This document shows, piece after piece, positions 8,363 to 18,396 of a stretch of DNA of 64,000 nucleotides. The DNA lies in NCBI GenBank assembly GCA_028681335.1, contig JAQUIT010000001.1:186001-250000 (forward strand), read 5' to 3'. The stretch is from Desulfuromonadaceae bacterium (lineage in GTDB: Bacteria > Desulfobacterota > Desulfuromonadia > Geobacterales > Pseudopelobacteraceae). A program made the position numbers and the translations under genes. The notes below the pieces were generated by a model. The model saw only the letters and a list, made by a program, of their open reading frames with translations. It did not search any database and was not told where the DNA came from. Each line of letters begins with the position of its first letter. Positions within the stretch are counted from its first letter, which is position 1.

Positions 8363-9790
8363 GTGTGGTGTGGAGGGATGATGCAGATAAAGTTTGGCAC
8401 CGATGGCTGGCGGGGCGTTATTGCCCGTGATTTCACTTTTGAAAATCTTTCATGGGTTGCACAGGCAACAATGGATTATCTAAATCGCGAGGGTTTGGGT
8501 AACAAAGGCCTGGTAATAGGCTATGACCGCCGTTTTATGTCAAAGGATTTTGCCCGTCGAGTTGCCGAAATTGCAGTAGGAAACGGCATTAAAGTTCGCT
8601 TGACGGAGGACTATGCTCCGACTCCTGCGGTTTCATGGGCAGTGCGTGAGAGCGGTGCAGGAGCGGGGGTGATGATTACTGCCAGTCATAATCCTCCGGA
8701 ATATAACGGTTTTAAGATTAAGGAGGCTTTTGGTGGTTCCGCACTTCCGACGACAACCAGAATCCTTGAAGAAATTGTTGCGTACAATCAGGAGAACGGG
8801 CGGCGTGTCATCGCCGTCCCCTATGAAGAGGCCATTAAAAATGGCACTATAGAGATATTTGACCCGTGTGAGGGTTATTTTCATCAAATCGGCCGCTACG
8901 TCGATCTTGATCTGATCTCAAAGGCCGGGATCAGGACGGTGGTTGACCCGATGTACGGTGCCGGCAGCGGTTTTATACCACGGCTCCTGCCCGGGGTTGA
9001 CGAGATCCATAATACTGAAAATCCTTCGTTTGGCGGGCAGGCTCCAGAACCGATAGGTCAAAACCTGCAGGAGCTGTCGGCGTTGCTCAAAAGCGGGAAC
9101 TATCAGGTCGGTCTGGCACTGGATGGTGATGCCGACCGGATTGGCGCTGTTGATGAAAACGGCGACTTCTTCTCCTCACACTGCATCTTTACGGTTATTC
9201 TACGTCATCTGATTGAGTACAAGAAGATGACCGGAGCGGTTGTCAAGACGGTCTCTACAACTCGCATGGTGGATTTGTTGGCAGAAAAATTCGGCCTGGA
9301 GCTTTTTGAAACACCGATAGGCTTCAAGCATATCTGTGAGCTGATGCTGGAACGCGATATCCTTATGGGGGGTGAAGAGTCCGGCGGGCTGGGAGTGAAA
9401 GGGCATATTCCGGAGCGGGACGGTATTCTGCTTGGGTTGCTGCTGTTAGAGGCGGTAGCGGTTAGCGGCAAGGGATTGCGCCAGTTACTTAATGAGACCA
9501 TGGACGATATCGGGCACTTTTATTATCAACGAATTGATCGCCATATTGAAGACGCTGCCAAAGAACAGCTGATCGCGAGGTTACGATCGACTCCTCCTGA
9601 TACGATCGACGGCCAACAGGTTATTGCGACCAACTTCAGCGATGGTTTCAAGTTTATATTCGCCAGCGGTGATTGGCTGCTGATCCGCCCGTCCGGAACC
9701 GAGCCGGTTTTGCGCCTGTACAGCGAAGCGGGGACAGAGGCTCAGGTTGAACGCTTCCTCCGTCAGGGCATAATGATTGCGGCAATTTAA
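8363..9790 (+). CDS. Phosphomannomutase/phosphoglucomutase family protein
   Basis: FGTDGWRGVIA; phosphoserine loop TASHNPPEYNGFK; metal loop DGDADRIGA; C-terminal RPSGTEPVLRLYSE. The true start is probably 8381 or 8384. Confidence 0.93.
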   Translation: MWCGGMMQIKFGTDGWRGVIARDFTFENLSWVAQATMDYLNREGLGNKGLVIGYDRRFMSKDFARRVAEIAVGNGIKVRLTEDYAPTPAVSWAVRESGAGAGVMITASHNPPEYNGFKIKEAFGGSALPTTTRILEEIVAYNQENGRRVIAVPYEEAIKNGTIEIFDPCEGYFHQIGRYVDLDLISKAGIRTVVDPMYGAGSGFIPRLLPGVDEIHNTENPSFGGQAPEPIGQNLQELSALLKSGNYQVGLALDGDADRIGAVDENGDFFSSHCIFTVILRHLIEYKKMTGAVVKTVSTTRMVDLLAEKFGLELFETPIGFKHICELMLERDILMGGEESGGLGVKGHIPERDGILLGLLLLEAVAVSGKGLRQLLNETMDDIGHFYYQRIDRHIEDAAKEQLIARLRSTPPDTIDGQQVIATNFSDGFKFIFASGDWLLIRPSGTEPVLRLYSEAGTEAQVERFLRQGIMIAAI

Positions 9791-9818
9791 AATAAATTGG
9801 TTCGCCATCACTACACGG

Positions 9819-9846
9819 TTGCACTGGCGAAAAAATCAGCTATAAT
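9819..9846 (+). promoter_or_regulatory. Sigma70-type promoter upstream of cheY
   Basis: TTGCAC (9819-9824), 16-nt spacer, TATAAT (9841-9846). Confidence 0.7.
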
Positions 9847-9936
9847 CCTGCGACGCTGAGTCGTGCACTCAGTCCGCGACGCAAGAATATATCCATCCAT
9901 ACTGTTATGGAAAATCACGAAAAGGGGCACACTGCT

Positions 9937-10302
9937 ATGGCAAACATTCTGATTGTTGACGATTCATCCACCATGCGTAAAATCATTTCGAGATCTCTTC
10001 GTCAGGCAGGCCTTACTGTTGATGAAATCTACGAAGCCGGCGACGGTATCGAAGGATTGGGAGTTATTGCCTCCGGTAAATCCATTCAGTTGATTCTGTC
10101 TGATATCAATATGCCGAACATGGACGGCCTTGAGTTTGTCAAAGCGGTTCGTGCTAACGGCAATTCAACTCCCATCGTCATGATTACAACTGAAGGTGGC
10201 GAGGAGATCATCGCCGAAGCGATGTCAAGCGGAGCAAGTGACAGCATTAAAAAACCGTTTACTCCCGACCAGCTCCAGGAAAAACTCGGAGGTCTGATAT
10301 GA
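9937..10302 (+). CDS. cheY: CheY-like single-domain response regulator
   Basis: MANILIVDDSSTMRKIISRSL...LILSDINMPNMDG...ITTEGGEE...IKKPFTPDQL; start reassigned to the internal ATG. Confidence 0.92.
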   Translation: MANILIVDDSSTMRKIISRSLRQAGLTVDEIYEAGDGIEGLGVIASGKSIQLILSDINMPNMDGLEFVKAVRANGNSTPIVMITTEGGEEIIAEAMSSGASDSIKKPFTPDQLQEKLGGLI

Positions 10303-10793
10303 GTCCCTGTTCGGACATTTCCCTGACCGAAGAGCAGGTGGCGGGTTATGTAATCGATGCAACCCGGGAGGTGTTCACTACGATGGTTATGATGGAGGTG
10401 GCTGACGATTTCCCGCTCAAGGAGCCTGTCAGCCGCTTCAAGTGCAGTATTACCGGGATGGTTGGTTTTGCCGGAACCTACTCCGGGGTCATTTCCATAC
10501 ACTGTCCGGTTAGTCTTGCGTTGAAAATCACCTCCAACATGCTTGGTGTTGACTGTGATGAGGTTAACGAAGACCTGAATGATGCGATTGGTGAAATCGC
10601 CAATATGCTTGGCGGTAGTGTTAAGCAGGTGCTCTCCAAGGGGGGGCTGGATGTCAAGTTGTCGATTCCTACGGTGATCTCGGGTGAAGACTACACAGTC
10701 AATTCACTTTCCGACAACGATTGCGTGGTTGTTCCGTTTACCGTTGAAGGCCATACCATGCTGGTTGGGCTTACGCTGAAGAAGGAAGACTGA
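10299..10793 (+). CDS. cheX: CheX-like chemotaxis phosphatase
   Basis: DAIGEIANMLGGSVKQVL carries the ExxN motif of the CheC/CheX/FliY family; overlaps the cheY stop. Confidence 0.8.
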   Translation: MSPCSDISLTEEQVAGYVIDATREVFTTMVMMEVADDFPLKEPVSRFKCSITGMVGFAGTYSGVISIHCPVSLALKITSNMLGVDCDEVNEDLNDAIGEIANMLGGSVKQVLSKGGLDVKLSIPTVISGEDYTVNSLSDNDCVVVPFTVEGHTMLVGLTLKKED

Positions 10794-10836
10794 TCTTGCA
10801 CAACTCCTTGCAATTGATGCACGGCCGTCTGACGGT

Positions 10837-11931
10837 ATGTGCGCTGGAAGATACTATCTGATGGATGGGTACACGACACTATACGGAATGCTGGAAACAG
10901 CTCTTAAGCAGGCTGGCGAAGAAAGCGGCATGCTTCTGGGGCAGGAACTTTCCATTGCCCTTTCCGATTCGCTCTCAACAAGCAAAAGTTCATATTTCGG
11001 AGGGCTTGACGACGGCTGTTTTGTTCTTGCCGTAGACTCGGGTGAGGCATACGTCGGTCAGTTCTACCTGTTATTTTCGCTGCGTGATGCCATTGTCATG
11101 AGCAGCATTTTGCTCGGAATCCCTCCTGCCCGTATTCAGGAAAAGAAGCGGCTTTCCATCATCGAAAACGATGATATTGACGCCTTCTCCGAGATTGCCA
11201 ATATGGTAAACGGTGCCCTGAACACCGTTTTCCAAGGGGCTCTATCGAACAAAGTCCGGCTCAAACTACTGCCCCCCTCAAAATATATTCCGGATATTGA
11301 TCCACTAACACCTGAAGAACCGATTCCTGATGGCGATTTCCTGATGTTCCGCTCAAAACTGGAAATGCCGGGCCAGGAAATGAACTATCTGGATGTTCTT
11401 ATCCCGACCGCACTTGGCAATCTGTTTGACCCTCAGCCGGTCGAGGCAGAGGCTGAAGCAGAAAGCGACGCAGGGGCAGAAACCGAGGCGGGTGGTGAAA
11501 GTGCCGGTGAGGATGATCAGGAAGATTCGGATGCTGCTCAGGCAATTCATGATGGAGTTGACAGTATTGTGTTGCTGGAAGACAATGAAGAACAGCGGCA
11601 GCAGTTGACTGAATTGGTGTCGTTTACCGGGTTTCAGATCGCCGAAGGTACACTTAATGCAGATATTAAGGAGCTCTTTGCGGGTCGCAATGTAAAATTG
11701 GTCATTATCGGCTCTCAGGACGCCAATGATCGTGAATTGGCCGTCTGCATAAAAGTTAACGCAATCCGGCAGGATTCGCCGCCTCCGATTATCATGAGTG
11801 CCGAGTGCTGGACAAGAACCGCAGTTCTGAAGGCGCTTAAATACGGCGCCAGAGATATTATAATAAAGCCTTTCACAGGTGACGATGTGACCTCAAAGGT
11901 CCGTCGCTACTGCAAAATTGCGCCGGTTTAG
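10837..11931 (+). CDS. CheC/CheX-like domain, acidic linker and degenerate receiver domain fusion
   Basis: N-terminal SEIANMVNGALNTVF (ExxN); linker EAEAEAESDAGAETEAGGESAGEDDQEDSDAAQ; C-terminal receiver-like SIVLLEDNEEQRQQL...VKLVIIGSQD...IIMSAECWTRTAVLKALKYGARDIIIKPF. Confidence 0.75.
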   Translation: MCAGRYYLMDGYTTLYGMLETALKQAGEESGMLLGQELSIALSDSLSTSKSSYFGGLDDGCFVLAVDSGEAYVGQFYLLFSLRDAIVMSSILLGIPPARIQEKKRLSIIENDDIDAFSEIANMVNGALNTVFQGALSNKVRLKLLPPSKYIPDIDPLTPEEPIPDGDFLMFRSKLEMPGQEMNYLDVLIPTALGNLFDPQPVEAEAEAESDAGAETEAGGESAGEDDQEDSDAAQAIHDGVDSIVLLEDNEEQRQQLTELVSFTGFQIAEGTLNADIKELFAGRNVKLVIIGSQDANDRELAVCIKVNAIRQDSPPPIIMSAECWTRTAVLKALKYGARDIIIKPFTGDDVTSKVRRYCKIAPV

Positions 11932-11950
11932 TTTTCGTGCGGATCTGATT

Positions 11951-14062
11951 ATGGTTCCAATACAAGTTTCACAGCCAGCCGTTGCGCTGCTCTGCCGCCG
12001 GTTCCTCCCGTCTGCCGTCACACTCATGGTGATTGTTCTCATGTTGTCCGCCGTTGAGGCGTGCGCCTCAATTCCCAACCAGATCTACCGGGTGGACATT
12101 CACCCAAAAAAAGACTTTACCCGGCTTACGGTGAGCCTTGCAGATCCTCCGCAGTACACTCTGGCAGCAATCCCCGGTAGTCGTCTTCGTCTTGTCATAG
12201 AGGATACGGGGGGAACCCTGTTTAAAAAGTTCCGCCGCTATTCTGATAAAAATATTGGTGGGCTGACTTTTAAAAGGCGTGGTGACAGTCTTCTCGTGAC
12301 TTTTCAAGTGTCTCCCCAGGTCGGATGGCGTGACCTGTCACGTCCCGATATTAGTGCCATAACTCTTGATATCGGTGCTCAGTTTAAGCCGGGAGCTCCT
12401 CAACCTTCTATGGCTGGCCGTGAAAAAATATGGAAAGGCGTTGAAAAATTAGTGCGGGATTTTGATCCGCCGCTCAAGTCGGAGATTCCTTTTACCCAAA
12501 CGGATCGTCAGGTCCTGAGGAACTTTCTTTCAGAAGAGGAACAAAAGGATTTCATGGCGGCGGAGGCGGCCCTGTACAAGGGAAGTCTGACCGAAGCCGA
12601 AGAACTGTTTTCACGTTTTTCATCACGTCAGGGACCTATTCGTGCGTTGGCGCTCTATCGTCTTGGTGAGACATGGTACAAGCTGCAAAAATATCCTCAG
12701 GCTCTGGCAGCTTTTCGTGAAGCAGAAAAAATGTGGCCAGGATATCTGGGATTGAATCCAGGGATAACTTTTTATTATGGTGACAGTATCGCCAGGAGTG
12801 GAGAGCTTGCCCATGCCCGCTCTTTGCTTGCGAGTCTAGCCGCCAGGTTGGCAGATAAAACATTTGCCCCGGCGCTGCTGGTAAGGCTTGGTGATATTTT
12901 GACACGACAGGGGCACGAGCACGAAGCCCGCGCTATTTATCAAAATGTTGCGGATCATTTTAAAGATAACAAAGCTAGCCAGATGGCGCTAATGCGTATC
13001 GCCGATAGTGAGTTTCTTCAGTCAACACCCTGGAACTACCGGCCGATCAGCAGTGTCTATCTTAATGCTTCCCGACACAGCGGCGACCTGGATATGCGTG
13101 AAGAAGCCCACTTTAAATACGTTTTGCTGGAATCAATTCATGGTGAGGCCGGTGAGGCGCTGCAGCTTGTCATGGGGTTCCAGCACAAGTTCCCGCGTGG
13201 CGTATATGTTGCGGTGGTGAGGACAATTCGGGAGGTCCTCGTTGCGGAAGTATATCGTGGCACCGACTGGACGAAGGAGCCTGCCGCGCTGGTTCGTTTT
13301 ATGGAGGAACAGAGCGATTACCTTGCTGATACTGTTGAACAACCGGGGTTCCTTGCGACGGTTACCCGGGCGTATAATGAAGCGGGGCGTCCTATTGAGT
13401 TAGTGAAGTTGCTGGCGGTGCTGGTTGAGCGTCTATGGTCAACTCCGGTAGCCCCGGAGCTGTATGTTAGTATCGTTGATAATTCTGAATTGATCGGCGA
13501 TACAGCGACTGCTGAACGTGCCATCAAAACGTTTCTCAGCAAGTTTCCCGCCGATCCGAGTGCAAAGTTGATGACGGAGCGGTTAGGTTCAATTTATTTT
13601 TCAAGTGGAAAATATCTGCAAGTAAAAGAAACGCTGCTCTGGCTGCTTAATAAGGGAATGCGGGCCCGGATAGCGGAAAGCTATTATCGGTTGGGCCGTT
13701 CACTGTGGGAACTCAAACTCCATAAGCAGGCGGCAAAAGCTATAGGGCTTTATCTCGGAGCCCCTCAGGGCATTGATCCACGTACTTTACCTGATGCCTA
13801 CTTCGTTGGGGGATCGTCTCTGGAAGCCACGGGTGATAAGAAGGGGGCCTTGAAGCTGTTTGAGGCGGCGCTCAAGCTGCCGGATAATCCGCGTAAAGAT
13901 GAATTTATCTACAGAACGGCGCAGATTAACCTTCGTGAGGGTAAAGCAGGCCGGGCTAAAGAGTTGTTTGAGCAGCTTGTCAAAAACGGTAAGGACCGCG
14001 ACTGGCAGCAGCTTGCCCGGCAGGCTCTTGCGTCACTTGAAATAAGATCAGCCACCCCGTAA
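11951..14062 (+). CDS. TPR-repeat protein with N-terminal AMIN-like region
   Basis: Signal peptide; VDIHPKKDFTRLTVSLADPPQYTLAAIPGSRLRLVIEDT; multiple TPR-like helical repeats. Start could be 11918 or 11951. Confidence 0.65.
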   Translation: MVPIQVSQPAVALLCRRFLPSAVTLMVIVLMLSAVEACASIPNQIYRVDIHPKKDFTRLTVSLADPPQYTLAAIPGSRLRLVIEDTGGTLFKKFRRYSDKNIGGLTFKRRGDSLLVTFQVSPQVGWRDLSRPDISAITLDIGAQFKPGAPQPSMAGREKIWKGVEKLVRDFDPPLKSEIPFTQTDRQVLRNFLSEEEQKDFMAAEAALYKGSLTEAEELFSRFSSRQGPIRALALYRLGETWYKLQKYPQALAAFREAEKMWPGYLGLNPGITFYYGDSIARSGELAHARSLLASLAARLADKTFAPALLVRLGDILTRQGHEHEARAIYQNVADHFKDNKASQMALMRIADSEFLQSTPWNYRPISSVYLNASRHSGDLDMREEAHFKYVLLESIHGEAGEALQLVMGFQHKFPRGVYVAVVRTIREVLVAEVYRGTDWTKEPAALVRFMEEQSDYLADTVEQPGFLATVTRAYNEAGRPIELVKLLAVLVERLWSTPVAPELYVSIVDNSELIGDTATAERAIKTFLSKFPADPSAKLMTERLGSIYFSSGKYLQVKETLLWLLNKGMRARIAESYYRLGRSLWELKLHKQAAKAIGLYLGAPQGIDPRTLPDAYFVGGSSLEATGDKKGALKLFEAALKLPDNPRKDEFIYRTAQINLREGKAGRAKELFEQLVKNGKDRDWQQLARQALASLEIRSATP

Positions 14063-14302
14063 AAACAGCAATTAGTCAATATTATGACCTGGTCAAAAGA
14101 ATGGCACTGAGCGCGCGTACTTCGTTAAGTGTGCCCTTATTGTCTGTGTCTAATGTGCAAGAAGATCTGAAGTCAGTCGTATGGTTTGAGAAAACCAATA
14201 ACAGGGCGCTGGTTGATTTTTTTCGGCATTGTATGCAAAAGGTTAGGGTGGGGTTGCCAGTGGTCCGTTGTGTTGGTTCCATTTTTTAAAAAGGGATTTT
14301 GA

Positions 14303-14340
14303 GTGCTCAACATTCTGTTTGATTGCGGAATATTGAGTAC
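14303..14340. promoter_or_regulatory. Imperfect inverted repeat GTGCTCAACATT-N14-AATATTGAGTAC, candidate activator site
   Basis: Two 12-nt arms matching at 10/12 positions, centred about 50 bp upstream of the sigma54 -24 element of flgB. Confidence 0.45.
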
Positions 14341-14369
14341 TACTAACTCACTATTTCTTGTTTGGTGCG

Positions 14370-14385
14370 TGGTATGTTTTTTGCA
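14370..14385 (+). promoter_or_regulatory. Sigma54 (RpoN) promoter of flgB
   Basis: TGGTATGTTTTTTGCA fits TGGYRYRN4TTGCW. Confidence 0.82.
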
Positions 14386-14415
14386 TTACGTAAGTGTTTT
14401 CGAAGGGAGGCATAT

Positions 14416-14850
14416 ATGCAGATTGAAGGCCTTTTTAGCAGGACAATTGATGTGTTAGGCAAGAGCGTAGATCTGAGAGCTAAAAATCAGAATCTGATCG
14501 CTTCCAATATTGCCAATGCCGAAACGCCGAACTTTGTTCCCAAGGCGCTGGCCTTTGAGCAGGAGTTGCAGGGGGCAATCAAAGACCGTCAACCCGGGCA
14601 GCAGACATATTCAACACCCAATGCACGGCACATCCCTCTCCGTGGCGCGGGTGGTGCAAGTTCATTGCAGTCTGTTACGGGAAAGGTTATTGAAACTCCA
14701 GCAAGTACACCGGGTAGAGACGGTAATGCCGTCGAGCTTGAAAATGAGATGGGGCGCATGGCTGAAAACCAGATCATGTTTAACGCCTCTGTTCAGATGC
14801 TGAGCAAAAAGTTCGAGGGATTACGGACTGCCATAAGGGAGGGGAAATAA
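14416..14850 (+). CDS. flgB: Flagellar basal-body rod protein FlgB
   Basis: MQIEGLFSRTIDVLGKSVDLRAKNQNLIASNIANAETPNFVPKALAFEQEL; start reassigned to the ATG following GAAGGGAGG. Confidence 0.95.
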   Translation: MQIEGLFSRTIDVLGKSVDLRAKNQNLIASNIANAETPNFVPKALAFEQELQGAIKDRQPGQQTYSTPNARHIPLRGAGGASSLQSVTGKVIETPASTPGRDGNAVELENEMGRMAENQIMFNASVQMLSKKFEGLRTAIREGK

Positions 14851-15288
14851 ATGGACTTTTTTAGTGCTATGAATGTTAGCTCATCGGCTCTAGCCGCTGA
14901 ACGGACACGCATGAACCTTATTTCAAGCAACCTCGCAAACGCCAATGCTACTCGCACCCCCGAAGGTGGACCATATAAGCGTAAGGATGCCGTTTTTACT
15001 GCAACACCTGTTGAAAACAAATTTCATCGGGCTCTGGATGGTGCAACTGCTCAGCAGGTGAGAAGGGTTGAAGTGTCTGAAATTGTTGAGGACCAGAGTG
15101 CTCCGCGCCTTCAGTATGACCCGAGTAATCCTGACGCCAACCCGCAAGGATACGTGGCGATGCCAAACGTCAATGTTGTTGAAGAGATGGCTGATATGAT
15201 TGCTGCCAGCCGTGCCTATGAAGCAAATGTAACCGCAGTTCAGGCAGCCAAAAGCATGGCTATGAAAACGCTGGAAATCGGCAAATAA
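14851..15288 (+). CDS. flgC: Flagellar basal-body rod protein FlgC
   Basis: MDFFSAMNVSSSALAAERTRMNLISSNLANANATRTPEGGPYKRKDAVF. Confidence 0.97.
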   Translation: MDFFSAMNVSSSALAAERTRMNLISSNLANANATRTPEGGPYKRKDAVFTATPVENKFHRALDGATAQQVRRVEVSEIVEDQSAPRLQYDPSNPDANPQGYVAMPNVNVVEEMADMIAASRAYEANVTAVQAAKSMAMKTLEIGK

Positions 15289-15412
15289 CAACAGTTTGTT
15301 GTCCGTAGAAAAACAGTCAATAGGTGCACAACTTTGGGAATAAGCAAAATCCTGGAAAAGTAACGCACAAAGAATATATATAAAATGAATTAAAGTGTAC
15401 GGAGATATGCCC

Positions 15413-15715
15413 ATGGCTATTACAGGTATTGAAAGTGGAATCGGGATGTCGAAGGCGTTTCCTGAAATGAACAAGGTCAGTTCGTCTTCTACGGCGGACG
15501 GTGCAGGGAAATTTTTCAGTGAACTTGTTTCAAAAGTAAATGACATTCAGGTGCAGTCGGATAAGTCGATTGAGGGACTGGCTAGCGGTGAAAACAAAAA
15601 CCTGCATGAAGTCATGATTGCAGTGGAAAAAGCCAGCATATCATTCCAGTTTATGTCGCAGGTACGCAACAAGGCACTGGAAGCCTACCAGGAAGTAATG
15701 CGGATGCAGGTGTAA
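15413..15715 (+). CDS. fliE: Flagellar hook-basal body complex protein FliE
   Basis: [66 protein letters not shown]. Confidence 0.95.
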   Translation: MAITGIESGIGMSKAFPEMNKVSSSSTADGAGKFFSELVSKVNDIQVQSDKSIEGLASGENKNLHEVMIAVEKASISFQFMSQVRNKALEAYQEVMRMQV

Positions 15716-15786
15716 CAACTTCGTCGTAGGTATTGAAACGTAATTATTGTATGCACAGACAAGCGAAAGGAAGATGAACCTCACCA

Positions 15787-17367
15787 ATGCCAGAAGGAAT
15801 ACGTAGACTCATAGAGCCATTTCTAGCGCTTTCTCCGGGCAAACAGATGCTGGTTGCTGCAGTAGCTTTTTTGTCTGCAGTATCATTTGCTATTCTGATA
15901 TTTGTCGCAAACCGTGTCGATTACAAGCCGCTCTTCACAAATCTGACTTCAGAAGATGCCGGCGAGATAGTCAAAAAACTGAAGGATGCCAAAACACCAT
16001 ACCAGATAACTGCTGACGGCAAGGGGATTCTTGTGCCGTCAGACAAGGTATACGAGCTGCGACTGACAATGGCTTCAGAGGGCATTCCACAGGGAGGTGG
16101 CGTCGGTTTCGAGATATTTGACCGAAAGAATTTCGGCATGACCGAATTTGTGCAGAAACTCAACTATCAGCGTGCCCTACAGGGAGAATTGTCCCGAACG
16201 ATAGCGCAGTTGGCGGGTGTAGAACAGGCACGTGTCCATCTGGTCATACCTGAAAAATCCCTTTTCAAAGATAACGAAAGACCGGCCACAGCATCAATAG
16301 TCCTTAAAATGAAATCAAACCGGGCTCTGCGTGAGTCGGAGGTCCAGGGTGTTGTCCATCTGGTGGCCTCTTCGATAGAAGGCATGGACCCGGATCATGT
16401 TACCCTGCTGGACAGTCGCGGCAAGATTCTCAGTAAGGGAGGCAGCAGTGATCCAGCGGCACGGATGTCTTCTGCTATGCAGGAAACCCAGATGGCATAC
16501 GAAAGAAATGTAGAGGAACGCATACAATCGCTGCTTGACCGGATTGTTGGTGGTGGCAGGTCGGTGGCACGCGTTACCGCGTCTTTCGATTTTAAACAGG
16601 TTGAACGGCTTGAGGAAAAGTTTGATCCGGAATCAATTGCTGTTCGAAGCGAACAGCGGACAGAAGAGAAAGGTTCATCAACAACCAGTGCCGCAGGAGT
16701 TCCTGGAGTACAAACAAACCTCGGGCGTACAGCGCCGGGGGGCGGAGCAACAAGCGGAGGAGGCTCAAAGAATGACGAAACCCTTAATTACGAGGTCAGT
16801 CGTTCAACAGCCAAAATAATTGAACCGGTTGGTGCGCTCAGCAAAATATCGGTTGCAGTTCTGGTTGATGGTAAGTACGAAGAGCCGGCAGCGGTGAAGG
16901 AGGGGCAGGTTGCAAAAGCCAAGTACATGCCTCGTTCACCGGAGGAGTTGCTGAAAATAGAAACACTGGTAAAAAATGCCGTAGGATTTAATCAGGAACG
17001 TGGTGACCAACTAAGCGTTCAAAATATACCATTTCAAGACACCGGAGAAGCCGGAACCAGTGAAGTTGCTACGTGGTGGACAAATCCTTTTTTCATGTCT
17101 CTTGCTAAAAATCTGATGGTTGCAATCGGTTTTCTGATACTGGTCATGTTTGTAATACGTCCGTTGCTGGCTTCGCTGCGAATTGGCCGGCGGCCTTCTC
17201 TTGAGAGTTTTGAAGCAATCGGGGCAACGGGTGAACAGTTGACGACATCAGAGCGGGCACTTATCAATGCCCAGATGGCTGAACAGAAGGATTTGATTGA
17301 GCAGGCGAAAAAAGACCCCTACCAGGTTGCTCAGATATTACAGAACTGGGTCTCTGAGGATAAATAG
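15787..17367 (+). CDS. fliF: Flagellar M-ring protein FliF
   Basis: YKPLFTNLTSEDAGEIVKKLK...GVGFEIFDRKNFGMTEFVQKLNYQRALQGELSRTI. Confidence 0.97.
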   Translation: MPEGIRRLIEPFLALSPGKQMLVAAVAFLSAVSFAILIFVANRVDYKPLFTNLTSEDAGEIVKKLKDAKTPYQITADGKGILVPSDKVYELRLTMASEGIPQGGGVGFEIFDRKNFGMTEFVQKLNYQRALQGELSRTIAQLAGVEQARVHLVIPEKSLFKDNERPATASIVLKMKSNRALRESEVQGVVHLVASSIEGMDPDHVTLLDSRGKILSKGGSSDPAARMSSAMQETQMAYERNVEERIQSLLDRIVGGGRSVARVTASFDFKQVERLEEKFDPESIAVRSEQRTEEKGSSTTSAAGVPGVQTNLGRTAPGGGATSGGGSKNDETLNYEVSRSTAKIIEPVGALSKISVAVLVDGKYEEPAAVKEGQVAKAKYMPRSPEELLKIETLVKNAVGFNQERGDQLSVQNIPFQDTGEAGTSEVATWWTNPFFMSLAKNLMVAIGFLILVMFVIRPLLASLRIGRRPSLESFEAIGATGEQLTTSERALINAQMAEQKDLIEQAKKDPYQVAQILQNWVSEDK

Positions 17368-17403
17368 CTGTTTTTAGCTTCTGAGGAACTTTAAAGGGAT
17401 ACT

Positions 17404-18396
17404 ATGACAGGTTCAGAAAAAGCTGCAATTTTGCTGCTCTACCTTGGCAATGATGTAACAGGCAAGGTGTTTGAGCATCTCGATGATACAGAAATAAAAA
17501 AAATCAGTAAGAGCATGGGATCACTGGGCCATGTCTCGCGTGAAACAATCATGACGGTAGTCTCTGATTTTACTAATGTGATTGACCCTGAAGCGGGGAT
17601 TTTTTCACAGGGAGACGAATTCGTCCTGAAAATTCTTGAAAAAGCACTGGGGAGTGAAAAAGCTCAGATGCTGATGGACGAGTTGCAAGCATCCAGCTAT
17701 GGTGACTTGGTTGATATACTTGCAAACATGGACTCAAAAAGTATTGCAAACTTCCTTTCTCAGGAACACCCACAGACAATAGCTGTTATCCTGGCAAAAC
17801 TCAAATCAAAGCAGACCAGCGAAATCATAAGCCTTCTTCCTCAGGAACTTCAGGCTGAAGTTGTTCTCAGAATCGCCGATGTTGAACAGGTATCTCCAGA
17901 AATTCTGAAGGAGATAGACGACGTCATGAAACGGGAGCTTCAGTCGATGGGGGGGACTCAGCGTTATAAGGTTGGCGGCATCGATAAAGTTGTCGATATG
18001 TTCAATCACTTTGATAGGAGCAAGGAAAAACAGATTCTTGATAAGCTTGACGTCCTCAGTCCGCCGTTATCGGAAATAATCCGCAAGCATCTCTTTACCT
18101 TTGAGGATGTCTTTGCCCTTGATGACCGCAGTGTACAGTCCGTCATGCGCGAAGTATCGAATGATACCCTGACACTTGCCATGAAAACTTCAGCGGAAGA
18201 GGTAAAGGACAAGATTTTCAGAAATATTTCCAGCCGTGCCGCAGATATGATTAAGGAGGACCTGGAAGTTATGGGGCCGGTACGCCTTTCAGATGTTGAA
18301 AAGGCACAGGGAGAAATAATTAAGATCGTGCGTAAGATGGAGGAAGAAGGGAAAATCGTCCTCGCCGGGCGTGGAAGCGAAGATGTCCTCGTCTAA
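17404..18396 (+). CDS. fliG: Flagellar motor switch protein FliG
   Basis: MTGSEKAAILLLYLGNDVTGKVFEHL...EHPQTIAVILAKL...MFTFEDVFALDD-type C-domain. Confidence 0.97.
   Translation: MTGSEKAAILLLYLGNDVTGKVFEHLDDTEIKKISKSMGSLGHVSRETIMTVVSDFTNVIDPEAGIFSQGDEFVLKILEKALGSEKAQMLMDELQASSYGDLVDILANMDSKSIANFLSQEHPQTIAVILAKLKSKQTSEIISLLPQELQAEVVLRIADVEQVSPEILKEIDDVMKRELQSMGGTQRYKVGGIDKVVDMFNHFDRSKEKQILDKLDVLSPPLSEIIRKHLFTFEDVFALDDRSVQSVMREVSNDTLTLAMKTSAEEVKDKIFRNISSRAADMIKEDLEVMGPVRLSDVEKAQGEIIKIVRKMEEEGKIVLAGRGSEDVLV

Noticed and set aside
14101-14289. 62-aa ORF between the TPR gene and flgB
   Set aside because: No clear ribosome binding site and no recognisable motif; may be real but not supportable.
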